Source: Ligula intestinalis (lineage: Eukaryota > Platyhelminthes > Cestoda > Diphyllobothriidea > Diphyllobothriidae). From it: a stretch of DNA of 64,000 nucleotides. Below, in pieces: positions 43,046-54,844 of this stretch. The first letter of the stretch is position 1; every line of letters begins with the position of its first letter. The stretch is from contig JAYGXS010000007.1 of the NCBI GenBank assembly GCA_036362985.1, positions 9,841,388-9,905,387 on the forward strand. Direction: 5' to 3'. The notes under the pieces are model-generated. The model saw only the letters and a list, made by a program, of their open reading frames with translations, was not told where the DNA came from and did not search any database. Position numbers and translations under genes: made by a program.

Positions 43046-43499
43046 ATATATATTATTTTATGGACATTCCCTGTCATCTTAATCATTCCTTCTCAGCCTT
43101 ATATTCCTGTTGGCTCACCAAGCAAGATGAGCTTGGTGATGGAGTTTATAATAATTCGAGGAAAGTTGACTGTCATCTTAACCACGCAGAATTTTTCAAT
43201 TACTACGGTAGGTCCCTTCGACATATCAACAGAAGGTAAAAAGTAATCGATCTAACTTATAGTTTAGACACTAGACTGCTTAAGGAGGTCTTTTCTCCTG
43301 TCTAACAGGTTCCCGCCCAGCTTATTCAAAATTGCAGAATAATATATTTAAATAGAGACAATTTCCAACGCACACACCAAGCTCACCGTATCCCAATGCT
43401 AAGTGGCATGCGCATCTAAGCCAGGAAATATGCTTCTTTATGCTGGGGAAGTGTGCTAACTGGCGAACACCCGCACGACGAACACTGCTCATTAACAAA
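43046..43499. other. Unassigned sequence
   Basis: Nothing recognised. Confidence 0.4.
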
Positions 43500-44127
43500 C
43501 CCCCCCTCTTCCTCCCGCTCAAACTCCCCTCCCTGCCACCCCCCACAACTGTTGCTTGTTTTTATGGAAGCTAATAGCTCTGACGGTGGACTTGTAGTGG
43601 CCCTTTTGCAGCCACTTGGAATCCAAGACCAGTCGCTGACGCATGACGCCTTCAGCCTGCCTGTGCGCCCACTACCTCCTGGGGCTAGGTGCTAACTGTC
43701 CTTGACCGACGCGCACATACGCCTCAGCGTGACCACGCGCTCACGCCAGCCGGCCATCTCAAGGTCGCGCACTCACGCTAGTCTAGACATCAGCTCTGCC
43801 ATTAGCCGATGAAACAAAGCACGCACTGGCGACGTCTGATGCCCTCATCACTTCGGAACCGACCCGAATAGGGAACGGACTCACTACTCCGCGAGTCGAA
43901 ACTCTTTCCATTTATTCTCCGTTCCATTTTGTACACAATAAACTCTTCCTTCTACTCTGGCCTTCCCAAGACTTCTCCTATCTCCTAAGGAACCGGGCCT
44001 CGAAGATTGTAGGTGTTAGGGTTAACCTCTTCCTCCCGCATCTAACCTCCCCGTACCCTATGAGGTTTGATTGGCTCCTACCCCCTAGAACTGTCGCTTG
44101 CTTTTTAAGGACGCTTTTATCTCTCAC
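43500..44127 (+). mobile_element. LTR (copy D) between two copies of a 95-bp flank
   Basis: The LTR runs from 43593 (TGTAGTGGCCCTTTTGCAGC) to about 44026, where it is cut at GGTGTTAGGGTTAACC and lacks the last 25 or so bases. The 95 bp before it (TCTTCCTCCCGC, ACAACTGTTGCTTG, GACGGTGGACT) recur, diverged, right after it (TCTTCCTCCCGC, AGAACTGTCGCTTGC, CACGATGGACT). A plain solo LTR does not have this structure. Unequal recombination or a tandem insertion is likely. Confidence 0.7.
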
Positions 44128-45272
44128 GATGGACTCCGGCAAGATCCCGAAAGCTCAGAATAATAAACAATTTGATCCAGTGCTCGACCTTTCTTCTTCC
44201 TCAAGTACTATTGTGCAAACGTCCAGGTCTACGATTTCAACCGTGTGCTACAGGGAAGGTAACTTGCGTTGCATTATATGGACTACATACAATAAGAATT
44301 GAAACACATTTTTCTGTCAGCCTCTCGCAGAAATCCTTTTTTTCGTCTTCATGATTTCCGTGACTCTGTATCCGATTGTCACGCGCACGTCAACCCCAAC
44401 GATAACAACTATCAAGGCAGTGTGGCGCTCTTAAGCAATAACTTGTAAAGCATAAACAATGTGCAGACCTCAACAATGGATGCACAAAGTCAAGAGTGAA
44501 CGGAGTCAGCCACATCCCCTGACTCTATACAAGGGAATACCACCAGTTTTAACAACAAAAACGCCACGCAGGGCAAAACGTGTTAGCTAGTTTCTGCTTT
44601 TATATGGTTTCAAGAGGCCATTCATACCAGCGTGAAAAACGGGGGTCGTGAACAGAGGTAAAATGAAAGTGTCAATGGCAGGGGGTGTCGAGGGGACCCT
44701 TCGACGGCCACGTCTACCTTGCACGCAGTGCCCACCTGGGGGGGTGGTGGACGGACGGACGGATGGTTTACGGATTAAACGCGTCAAGAAGGAATGGGGG
44801 GCAACCAGTGGCTCCGCGATCAAAACGGCGTTCCATGGGATTTAGTCGTCGAGGGGAAAGGTGATAACAAGCAAGAGAGCCGAAACGGGGGGGGGCTGCG
44901 GGCCGTAGCTAGTCATGTGCAATCGCGGGAGGCCGGTCAGCATGCGAGATAGGAAGGGACAGCTTTCGTTAGAGGAAAACAATCATAGGTCGGTCGGACA
45001 GAAATTTCGCTGAAGTAGGGACGTGGATCATTTCAAACTTATTCAGCTGGCAATAACGCTCTTAGTTCCGAAGACACATGATCAAGTTTAGTTAGCTGCA
45101 GTTGCTTTCTGCCTGTCGGACTTCCCCACCCTTGCGTGAACGCGTTGTATTACTGATAACCTGACGGGTACATGCACATGTCTCTCTTTCCTTGTAGAAA
45201 GCGGGAAGAAATTAAGAAGAAATAGATGTTACTGCTGGGACAAGAAATTGATTCGCACAACGTTTCCAAATC
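44128..45272. other. Unassigned sequence
   Basis: Contains a short GGACGGACGGAC run near 44750 and a G run near 44888. No gene recognised. Confidence 0.4.
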
Positions 45273-45596
45273 CGGAAGAAGAAGAAGCGATCACTGGAGC
45301 AAGAGTTTTAATGTCCTGACGTTTCGGATATCGTCGGGAATCCTTAAGCATAGGTTATCGTAGAAAAGTCTTCGACACCAATTGAGGACTCAAGCGGTAG
45401 CTACAGGAACTGACAATCATAGTACGCATGCAAGTGACCGCTAAAAAGCATAAATACCAAGCAATCTGTGCATGTATAACCCTTATTTGCGCATATCTCA
45501 GACTTTCTTTACGATAGCCTTTGTTTAAGGATTCCCTACAGAATGCAAAACGTTAATTAAAACTATTGTTCCAGTGGTCGCCTCTTCTTCTTCTGG
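45273..45596. mobile_element. PLE-terminus palindrome
   Basis: The left arm (45273-45370) is a minus-strand PLE terminus and the right arm (45501-45596) its inverted copy. Shared text includes GAAGAAGAAG, GCGATCACTGGAGC / GTTCCAGTGGTCGC, GGAATCCTTAA / TTAAGGATTCC and TATCGTAGAAAAGTC / GACTTTCTTTACGATA. About 130 bp lies between. No ORF is present. Confidence 0.7.
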
Positions 45597-45724
45597 ACTG
45601 CTTCCTGGAACTCGCATATTCAATTGTATTGGCAGTTTCCAAATCCGTTAATTTTAATAAGTATTGATTAACTTACCGCCTGCATACTAAAACTCCCTGC
45701 GTATTAATTGCGCGTTTCTGTTAT

Positions 45725-45810
45725 TATATTTGATGAGGTATCCGTGACGGATTTCGAATTGTCAGTCGAATAAAATTCTTATCTCAGCGATCACATTCGC
45801 TTCTTTTAAA
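45725..45810 (+). mobile_element. PLE terminal motif
   Basis: TGATGAGGTATCCGTGACGG then ATTTCGAATTGTCAGTCGAA and TCTCAGCGATCAC follow the order seen at 11161 and 53985. The core here starts TGATGAG, close to a hammerhead core, but GAAA has become GAAT. Confidence 0.5.
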
Positions 45811-45912
45811 TAGCTGACTACTATATTCGTTTAAGTACGCCTTTGCGCTTCACTCGTTCATATTTGCAGTCAGGCCGCTGTGATGGGTTTCGTACGGCAC
45901 AGTATTTCAGTA

Positions 45913-46440
45913 CAGTGGTCGTTGGTTATTAAGCCCACGGTTAATAGGCCTAGCCGCGTATTAAGCCCAAGTCAGCTTGGGGCGGAATTTAACATAGCAA
46001 AATCCGCCAGCTACTAAGCCCAGTCGCCGGCTACAAAGTCTAGTTTGCCAACAGGATAGAGTGAGATCTTCAGCTCTCTGCGTGCGCAAAACGGTCTACA
46101 GGCATCAGATTTCACAAAATTCGACGATTTCTGGTGCCTGGAGAAGGACATCAAAGAGCACTTGCGAGTGAAGTTTCCTCCAAAACAAGTGACACTAGAA
46201 CGCTTTTTTAAACGTGTCGCAAATCATTTATTGCTTTTTTTATTACGTAAAATACAGACAAACAGCATTCTTTTCTTGTAAATAACCAAGCTCTACACAT
46301 AATACAGTGCGTATATAATGTTTAATGCCTATCCCGCGTTTTCTAATCAAGTACAAGGACTCTCCTGTTAGTGCGCCCGCCGCTTATTAAGCCCAATTTG
46401 GTCTGGGCCCGAGGTGGGCTTAATAGCCGGCGACTGCTCT
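45913..46440 (+). mobile_element. Non-autonomous DNA transposon, pogo/Tc1-mariner-like (copy 2)
   Basis: About 528 bp, very similar to 20847-21373 over its full length. It begins CAGTGGTCGTTGGTTATTAA after a TA and ends GCCGGCGACTGCT, where the last bases have decayed. The stretch resembling a pogo transposase tail is present (GTGACACTAGAACGCTTTTT). No catalytic domain. Confidence 0.75.
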
Positions 46441-46679
46441 ATAACCCTTTAATTGACACAGTAATTGGAATAAGGCCGTTTTGACGTTTCACTGTCCCCA
46501 TCTGTAGAAGAATTGGCTTTAAAATGAATTCCAGGTTTTCCCAACGTATTTATATTGCCGCTTTTAGATCACTTACAATGCAAAAAGGAATACTAAGCAT
46601 CCCAGGCCCTGATTTGTTTCGTCTTCTGCCTTACCAATGAAAACGTTTGTTCAATTGATTAAATTTTATGTACACACGG

Positions 46680-47560
46680 AGAGAAATACGCTTTATTGGT
46701 AAGGCAAGTATTTTAAAATGTCAGGAAAAAATGGCTTTATTCCCTGAGACTAAGGTATATGCTAATAAAATACTAAAAAATCCAGAGGTAAGCATGAAAT
46801 CCACATCAATAATGGGAACGGTCGAAAATCGGCTTCTGAGTCTCACTTTTGCTACGCGTGGGCTAGCGGCCAGTGAAGAGAGCATTCGGAGGATAGGTTT
46901 AAAAATCGAAAATTTCTTTTTAAACAACACTGGAAAAATAACCAGGGAGCAGTGGAGAATGAGGGGAGGGGGAGATGCACGCAAATATGCATTACCGGAT
47001 TACTAATTGAAGTGTGATAAATGAATGTTACCGCTGATATAATAGAGGTAATGAATTTTAATGATTATCGTTTTACTATTAAGGGTAAGTCATAGGTAAG
47101 TCGTCAGAGTAGCACGAAGGTGATGGAACGATGTTATTCTATTTGAGAAGATATCTTAGGATTGAGGACTGGAAAAGGGTTGCAATCGGGAAACACACTG
47201 GATTGTCTTCTGTTTATTAAGTAGTAGGTCACTGGCTAGCGGCCATAATGAGACGTTGTCCAGACAAGCTTTCAGTACGTGAGGATGTGCCTGGCACTTG
47301 AGACGATGAAACATTACCATTAGCACATTTCACAGACAGACATTCGTTTGGCAATCATCGGTCGTTGTGCGAAAGGAGAAGAGGTGGAGGGATAATATAA
47401 AACCCATGAAGAACTCCACAGTTGTTAGGAAGGACCCTGCATTTTCGCTTGCCCTTTAAGTAGACGAACTCTGTGGAGCTTCTGAAAACAAAACGGTCAG
47501 GGAAAGCTTTCCTCAATCGAGTCCGTGCATTTTTGAAGGCCAATTATGAGTCTTGGATTC
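46680..47560 (-). mobile_element. Decayed LINE fragment, CR1/Rex-like (family B, copy 2)
   Basis: Minus-strand reading gives LHCSLVIFPVLFKKKFSIF (thumb region) near 46880-46960. Upstream on the same strand (47355-47543), LRKAFPDRFVFRSSTEFVYL and KGKRKCRVLPNNCG match the same area of the copy at 4160-5230. Orientation and order agree. No catalytic box is readable here. Confidence 0.5.
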
Positions 47561-50500
47561 ATAGCTAATGCAGTGTACGTTGCAGAGCATGTAGGCCGCA
47601 TGAAATGCATGTACACAAATGCCCCAACCTGACCATTACGTTACTGAATGCATTATTTGTTGAAACACTCATTAGTACGAAAGGTATACCATGAATAAAT
47701 TAATCATTGTTTACATGAGGTAATATATCCCATAAGCCAAACACACCCAACATAAACTTCTACGCTGAAAAGGTTCGCACAGTACGCCTTGTGACAGTCA
47801 AACAGTGACGTTGCGTTTGTTACGTTGTAGACATCATCACAGTCCTTATTCCATGTAAGTTTCAAAATTTTATCACTGTTACTTGTATATGCACCAGTAT
47901 AGTTGATATTTTGTTTAAAGTATCAATGCTTTATTGGCCCATTCACTCCGAACTGGGTTGTATAATGTTGGCAATGGTCAATTTTGCCAACAATAATAAT
48001 TTAAATGCGATGTAATGCACAGCATTTGATAACTGTTTGATTTTGCAGGTAATCGTCATCTATCAATTTCCTTCATTCTTCTTCTTAATATTCTAGCTGG
48101 CTCGTTCAATATGGAGTGAAAAAATAAATATCCTTCATATTCGGATAAGACAGCACGGTCATGTGGCTAGCCCAATAATGTGTGTGGTCTGCCACTAAAG
48201 TGTGAGCAACAGCTAGGTTACAGGCCATTCAATGTTGGGGTGAATTTACAATATGATCATTGCGCAAAGCAGTATCGTATGTCAGGCTATAAAGCCCCGA
48301 AGTATTAGAAAACAGCGATACGATTTCCAGTTAAAAGGTTTCCACAAACCTTGAAAACGAAAAAAACAATAAGCTATCAGCTGCATTTCATGTCACGGTG
48401 TAATTGCTCCATTCTGCGTCCAAGAGGACTTTAGCTACCCGTTATTCATCTGGCCATCTAGAAAGAAATTGTACAGTTTTTCCATTGGAGACAATGTTCA
48501 ATACTAACTGCCGGCAAACTATGCCAAAATCCACATTAGGGGCCAGGCAGCTTCCGCGGTCAAATTCCACAGCCTACGGCCAACACAGATAGCCACAACT
48601 TCAAACTGCTAATCGATGATGGCAGTGTACGCTGTGACTTCAGACTGACTTGCGATACCCGCGTGAATTTGCCAAGGTAACCTGCTTTTGACGTATAAAA
48701 TGTATATTTTCCGTCTTCCAAGGCAGATTTCTTAGTGCTCGTTTCATTTGATAAAACATTCTCTCCACTCCACTATTTTTTGTAGTACAATCGCCTGAAG
48801 TGTGAGTTGTAGAAAAGTTACTTCGATTTACCCAAAAAGTTGAATTTCTAGTATGTTTCTGCTTAAAGTGCATTTTATCGTGAATCTCACATTTGGATTA
48901 CGTTGGAATAAAGCAGTGTCATCACAGTTTATTAGTAAGCGAACTGACACCTTTTGCACGAGGTACTAGCTGCAGGATCTAGACTGCACGAGGCGATATT
49001 CTTGATGTGACGCAGATTTTTTATTTGATATATTTTAATCGCGGTAAAACGTTAGCTCAACATGCACATCAAGTAAGCTGTTAAGTGCGCAGTCCCTTCT
49101 CAAGGATGTAGCCATAAACAAACTTACTTTTTAGACAATTTATCCACTCAAACTTCTATTATCGGAGGGCTCGAAATCGCTTATTATTCCCCTTGAGTTT
49201 CAATTCTCTGTCTATAAACTGTCTATTTGAGACTTCTACTCGTTTGTCAAAGTGGGTCTCTGAATTTGTGTCATAACTTATTCTTACCATGACGAGTCAA
49301 GGATTACAGTACTCATTAGAAAAAAACGATAATTTGAACGGCTTTTCGCATAAAAATGCATCCATCCTTCTTCAAGTAGCTAATAAAAAGTGGAGATTCA
49401 ATCTTCCTGACACTGTTACAACAAGTGTTCTCTTTATAGTTCTGATTGTCTTTATCATAACCGAGGAAAACACTGAGACCACGAGTATGCACCGGTGATT
49501 AGCCAGTTCTCGTCAGTTCATACTTTTCATGCTCGTGGATTCTTTTACGTCCAAATGTGTTGCGATCGTCCGCGTACAAGTGGCGAATTAAAAAACTTCG
49601 AGTTGATGCAGACAAGAGCATTGCTTGCCATGACAGTTTCGTGGAACCTTTGGCGATAGCTGGTACGCTCTGGCCAGACTTCTGATTTAAAATGGGGTCG
49701 ACGCTTAAACGTTTGGCAAACAGACTGGACGCATCCGTAGAAAGCCCCTCAGCATTGACAGGACTCACAGGGAATCAAACAGTGCAGTATTATTCTGACC
49801 GGACTTGTTATTGATTATGCGAACGAAGTTTACATCCCCATTTGGCATCATCAGAGCCATGACCGATTTTTCCCCAAAATTATTCAACCAAGGTCTCCTG
49901 AATGAGTGGCACCCTTGAAGACATTAAGCAAATGAACAGGTCTTCCAATACAGCAATCAGCAGGCTTTCTTGCTCGAATACTAGGTTCTTTTACCTGGGA
50001 ACCGTCTTACCTGTTTATCAATTCTTTTCAACCCGGCTAAAAACAACGACTCTCAGGTTAAAATTTTTTGTTTGTCAAGCTGCCAGGAAAACAAATGATC
50101 ACGCATTCTTCGGTGCTTAGCAGAGATTTATAGTTGATTGTATCTTGTCTTCATTGGGCCAACCATTCCTTTTAAGAGTCTCCATTTGGCTTGATAATAG
50201 ATCTGTTGAGGTGGTGACCCTGACATTTTCGGCTGTTTACCCAGACGCGGTCGGCCGTTGGCTTCAAATCTGGCGTTCCAAAGTCTTTCCATATGTTTTC
50301 ACTAATCATCATAAGCCATATTGACATGTAGTATGGCGGGTTCTCCGTAAATACTGCCTTCAGATAGGTTCTACCTTTGCAATTATGCGAATTTGAATCA
50401 TGCTAGGTATTTAAGCTATCTATATGTCCGTGACGTAACTTCTTGGAAGACTGTTACTAGCTTGTTGCCCGACCCGAGAGCAGTTGTCACACCTCCTTAT

Positions 50501-50720
50501 ACAATCTAAAAAACTAAGGTGCCACTTGCAACATTGTCAGGTGATTGTCTTTGGCTTCCGAGGACAGGCAGAGTTCTCCCTCGGTTTTGTATCGAACACA
50601 CTCGCAAGTTAGCCATTGATGTCACCGATGAGCCTTGTATCATTTGTTGCCTTCATGATCCTGTAGTTAATCCACCTGAGCAAGCCCCGGCGCCGAAGGA
50701 AACGGAGACTGATAGGGGCG
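47561..50720. other. Unassigned AT-rich sequence
   Basis: About 3.2 kb without a recognised gene or repeat. Small ORFs (for example 49499-49768 minus) lack known motifs. Confidence 0.45.
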
Positions 50721-50721
50721 G

Positions 50722-50897
50722 CAAATACAGGGGAGACTGGAATGGCGATTTCTGGTTTAGTTATCATCGTCAGCCAGTCATACTTAGACCCAAGACCATA
50801 TTTATGGGTTCAAGCGGGACGCCACTTGGGTCTGGGTATGACTAGCTGACGACGGCTGGAAGTCAGAAATGGCCATTTCAGTATCCCTTGTCTTTGA
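50722..50897. mobile_element. Foldback MITE-like element (family M), copy 2
   Basis: The left arm (CAGGGGAGACTGGAATGGCG, then GTCAGCCAGTCATAC) and right arm (GTATGACTAGCTGACGAC, then GAAATGGCCATTTCAGTATC) are inverted copies of about 60 nt with about 50 nt between. The central part has another small inverted pair (CCCAAGACC / GGTCTGGG-like). Confidence 0.65.
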
Positions 50898-51189
50898 TGG
50901 TAAAAATGGCTGCCTTTTGTACTACCCGTTACACCTGTCAGCGCCTCTGACGACACTCCAGGCAGAGCAGGACAGAGGAGTTTTGTTAGCGCCTGGGGGA
51001 TCCTTCATCAGTAAGGAATGAATAGAATGGCCAATTCTGGCTTGTAAATGTTTATCAGACATTTGTAACCAACTCCAGGTATGACTTACCTCTATCATGG
51101 GTTTAAGCGTCGAGTGCTGCACCAGGTGGCGGTGGGTAAATCGCAGGCAATACAAGAGTTAACCCGTAGCAACTGCGATCTTTAAACCA

Positions 51190-52190
51190 TCGTTTCTTGG
51201 GGGAGAAGAGAGAAGACGGTGGGAGGGCCAAAGTGTTAGGAGAAAAGCCAAAATTCTGGCTCGCCATCACCTACGTGAAAAACGTTTCAGAGGCGACCGC
51301 ACGAATCCGAGAACTCTTTGGGATTGGAGCGGCACATAGACCAGATTTCACAATCAGACAACAAATCATGAAGCCCAAAGACTCGCTGCCAGCAACCAAG
51401 CAATCATCCGTAGTCTACAGCCTTACATGCAGAAACTGCGAGGCGAGGTATGTTGGAGAGACGGGCAAACGCCTGGCCACAAGATTGCACGAGCATCAAC
51501 TTGCAATCAATCGCAAGGACAGGTTGTCGTTAGTCTATGGCAATGTACAACAGCACAAACACGAATTCGCCTTTGAGAAAGCGAGGGTGATCGGCAGGGC
51601 CAATGAGAAAAAGGCCAGGTTAATGCTGAGAGGTTGGTCCTCCACTGGCACAATCAACGGGGCCATCGACCTGAACCTTGCCTACCAAGCGCTTCGCTCA
51701 AAGCTCGAATCAAGTCGGCCAGAGCCAGTAGGGCAAATGAGTACTCAGGAACGAGAGCCAACGCCCACGGAAAATAGAGGTCGGGGATCACGCGACCAAC
51801 ATCAAACACTGCCTCAACGTCGCAACCGCGAGGCAAAGGACAACCCAAGTGAACAACAACGAGTGATCAGTCAACCGAATGACATGGGGGAGACCGGCAA
51901 ACATATTTATTCGCCTACAACTACGCTGACCGCAGAGGAGATTAAGGTCACGCCAGCCCACCAGTAGCCAACATCCGGGAAACCAAATGTGATCGGCAGT
52001 GAGCGGGCAGGTCAAAGTTTACACTTCCAATATCTATATAATCTGAGGCAAATGGCAAGGCGGACTAACTCAAGTCCACCAGACTCAACTACCGCAGAAA
52101 TCTGACGATGGAAGCGAGAACGTTTTCGAAACGTCAGTTCAAATGCATTTTGGTCCATGTACCTTCCTTACCTTCGGGAGAAGATGAACG
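51190..52190 (+). mobile_element. PLE 3' part (family a): nuclease ORF, 3' region and terminus
   Basis: The ORF at 51197-51967 is followed by about 140 bp and then the terminus CTGACGATGGAAGCGAGAAC, GTTTTCGAAACGTCAG and TTTTGGTCCATGTACC at 52107-52160. The same terminus occurs twice in the inverted PLE near 57.7-58.6 kb. The reverse transcriptase is absent, so the copy is 5'-truncated. Confidence 0.75.
51197..51967 (+). CDS. PLE linker and GIY-YIG endonuclease fragment
   Basis: An open frame of 256 codons. Residues about 25-60 form the linker (YVKNVSEATARIRELFGIG, AHRPDFTI). Residues about 72-105 match the GIY-YIG nuclease core (SSVVYSLTCRNCEARYVGET then GKRLATRLHEHQ), with the V-Y...Y-V-G pair, the catalytic-type arginines and two cysteines typical of PLE nucleases. 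The later part (HKHEFAFEKARVIGR, LMLRGWSSTGTIN, DLNLAYQALRSKL) matches the usual C-terminal half. The last 80 or so residues are polar and low in complexity. The start codon is not the true one, because the reverse transcriptase should precede it. The frame is intact, so this copy is younger than the others, but it cannot move alone. Confidence 0.75.
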   Translation: MGEKREDGGRAKVLGEKPKFWLAITYVKNVSEATARIRELFGIGAAHRPDFTIRQQIMKPKDSLPATKQSSVVYSLTCRNCEARYVGETGKRLATRLHEHQLAINRKDRLSLVYGNVQQHKHEFAFEKARVIGRANEKKARLMLRGWSSTGTINGAIDLNLAYQALRSKLESSRPEPVGQMSTQEREPTPTENRGRGSRDQHQTLPQRRNREAKDNPSEQQRVISQPNDMGETGKHIYSPTTTLTAEEIKVTPAHQ

Positions 52191-52199
52191 CGACCATGT

Positions 52200-52546
52200 A
52201 TTCAGCAGAGAAGGATAGGAGGATAGGTGGAAGGATGACTGGAATCCAGCTGCAAGGGCGTCAATTCCGGAGTGAGGAGAGCGTCCGAAATCGCCGGAAT
52301 GCCGACGCATGCTTGGTTACGACAGCCAATCACGCGGCTATTTTCTAGACTAGCAGTCGTGGTGCGACCTTGATATGCGCAAATTTTTAAAATGGGCACG
52401 CAGCCATGATTTAGCGCATGTGGCGTCAGTCAACTACAGTTAGCGACTGACCCCAGGCGGCACCGGGCGCGCAGGCCGTGCAGGCCAAACGCGCCATGCG
52501 TCAGCAGCTGACCTTGGGTTCTAAGTGGTTGCTGGGGGTCACTAAT
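52200..52546 (-). mobile_element. Diverged LTR (copy G)
   Basis: Minus-strand text shared with the other LTRs includes ACCCAAGGTCAGCTGCTGAC, GCATGGCGCG, GGGGTCAGTCGC and GTCTAGAAAATAGCC in the expected order. The end near AGTGACCCC is eroded. It abuts the PLE terminus. Confidence 0.6.
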
Positions 52547-52554
52547 GGTATGTC

Positions 52555-52620
52555 GGTCTGGTGACTACAAATGACTCAGAAATGGCCGTTTCAGTCTCCC
52601 TTGTATATGTCAAGAGTGAC
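52555..52620. mobile_element. Half copy of family M foldback element
   Basis: CAGAAATGGCCGTTTCAGTC then TCCCTTGTATATGTC matches the right arm of the copies at 14801 and 50722. The left arm is missing. Confidence 0.5.
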
Positions 52621-53639
52621 TCCCATGGCAGACCGGGACGCCTAAGTTGCCCAAGCGATTGGTGAGACCTTATTAGTTATTTAGACAATAAAGGCCTATA
52701 TTTGGTAACTAGTTGCCTACAATTTACCGGCTTGTTTATATGCATCATTCAGTTGGCCAGCTAGGTCATATTAGTTTACGCAAGGTTGCCCTTTTAAGTT
52801 AAAGCACGCATAACGTCGATTAAAAATGAGACTCGGGAAATGGAACAATCACTTCAAATTAATTAATCGCTTCCGTAAATCAAATGTATACCAGCGGCTT
52901 CTTGCGTTCGCAGTCGCAGTCACCTGGCTTCAAAAGCAAGACGTAGGACTTCTTGTTGAGTCTCTCTGTTCAAATAGAAGTGCATATGTCTGGTACGACA
53001 CGACAAAATTAATTCCGTCCCCTTCCTGAGTCTACCGTTTTGCATTTTCCCAAACAAAGCCAACAAGCTGGCACATTGCGCCTCACCCAACTATTGCATC
53101 ATTTTCTTCTGCATCCACTGCTTCAGTCACCTGTTTTGCTAGTTATTTTAGTGTGGCGGTTGGTAGAAAAAGACAAAGAAGCCGTTTGGAACACCTTTGC
53201 AGTAGCTTTCGAATCCATCTTTCATCTTGCCCATTCTCTCCTCATCTATTGGTGTCCTAAGCGTTCTAGGATATTGTGGTCTATCGCGTGCCATATCGGG
53301 TTCCAACTTGGCGACTTCTAATTGGCCAGCCGCGAAAATGAGATTAGCTAAAAATCAATTGCATAATCAGCACAGGGATTTTCGATCTCATCACAGTTTC
53401 AGATATATTTTAGCAACCATGAACGAACACCTTTCTTGTTAAAATAATTTGGCAACCAAGGATATGTTAGTAGTAGTTTTCAAACACGGCTTTTATTTTG
53501 CCCACAGCCTCCTTACTGATTGATATCTTAAGAGTTCTGACGAATTTACCGACTTCGGCGGCTTGTCCGAGAATCTGACCATCAAAAAAAAAACAAAAAC
53601 TGTTCCAGCATGAAAGCTTGCGATTGAAATATTCTTGGG
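52621..53639. other. Unassigned sequence
   Basis: Nothing recognised. Plus-strand ORFs near 53040-53442 have no known domain. Confidence 0.4.
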
Positions 53640-53969
53640 CAGATAGAGGAACGTTCTTTGATTGATTTTCTACTCAAAATGGCTTAGGCAGGACATTCTA
53701 AACCGATAACACGTTGACAAATACGCCATTTGTATAGCCTTAGCAGACATATGATGGTATATTGTGAGTGCCCGACGAGTTAAATCATTATTATGCTTCG
53801 GTGTAGAACTTTTTTGCGCGTGAACCTTACGTCTGGAAACTGTTTTATGGTTAATAAGTATCGAAACTGTGGCCTACCTTATATCAAACATATCAGCTAA
53901 TGACTTACATGGTAGTTATTCAGCTGCCAATTTTCATCTGCACATGAAGTGAGTGTCAGCCATGAAATG

Positions 53970-54844
53970 AAAAGAAGAAGGCTCAATCGCTTGGACAATA
54001 TGTTTATTCGCCTAAGGTTTCGATATCCGTCGTGGATTCGTCATCAGCGACATGAGTAGCAGAAAACAGGTAAAGCATGCACAGAAGTTTGCAGTATTTA
54101 TAGGATACAGTCATTATTGCAAACATAGAGTGACAATTAACGTTAATTGCCTTCTTGTGCGTGGATGGCTGGTTGGACGGCACGCGGGCTCTGACCTGTT
54201 GAACTTCCATCACGCGTGGTGAGCTCGGGCGTGATGATTGCTCGGCCATCTGGCTCCCCGGTGTTGGCATACGATGTGGCGATGGCCTGCCCGTTCCTCA
54301 AATGACAACTTACTTTGGCCAAATTGACTCTCAGGATTGCATATGGATTGGGCAAATCGTTAAACTTGTTTACGGATTAGGGGCCCGTGAACCATGACTC
54401 AAGTAGTTCTCGGCTCACCCGATTGTCACCTCTTGCGAGAATTTCGGCCTCATCAAATTTAAACGTGTGGCCGGGTCTCGTCGAATGAGCCGCAACTTGA
54501 GAATTGTCATCATTTCGCCGTAATGCTGCCGCCTGTTCGGAAATTCGCGTCCTGCGAAGTCTGCCAGTTGCTTTGACCGCAACTGCACCAGATACTGAAG
54601 ACGATCCCAGATGTTTCTTGCCGTAGCAGTGAGTCCTTTGGCTTCATTATCTAACGCCTTATGGTTGCCTCCGGCCTGTGTGCGACTCCAAATCCAAGTG
54701 ATGTGAGAAGGCGGCCGACTGCTTCCGATACGTTTTGACGTACGGGATAGAACGCCAAACCTTGGGGTTGGTGTGCTTTTGTTGGCCAGCTCGTTTGCGC
54801 AACCACCGGTTGTTGAATTTGGCGTGGGTACCCATTTTTGCTGA
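53970..54844 (-). mobile_element. 5'-truncated PLE (family c) with 9-bp target duplication
   Basis: CATGAAATG occurs at 53961-53969 and again at 54845-54853, bounding an 875-bp insertion. Minus-strand reading starts in the linker (QNVSEAVGRLLTSLG, AHRPEATIRR) and continues into the C-terminal half of the nuclease (AAHSTRPGHTFKFDEAEI, SRELLESWFTGP, NDLPNPYAILRVNLAKV). An internal deletion removed the GIY-YIG core. The terminus has CGCTGATGACGAATCC, then GGATATCGAAACC, a hammerhead-like core. Unit B of the surrounding duplication lacks the insertion, so it is younger than the duplication. Confidence 0.85.
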
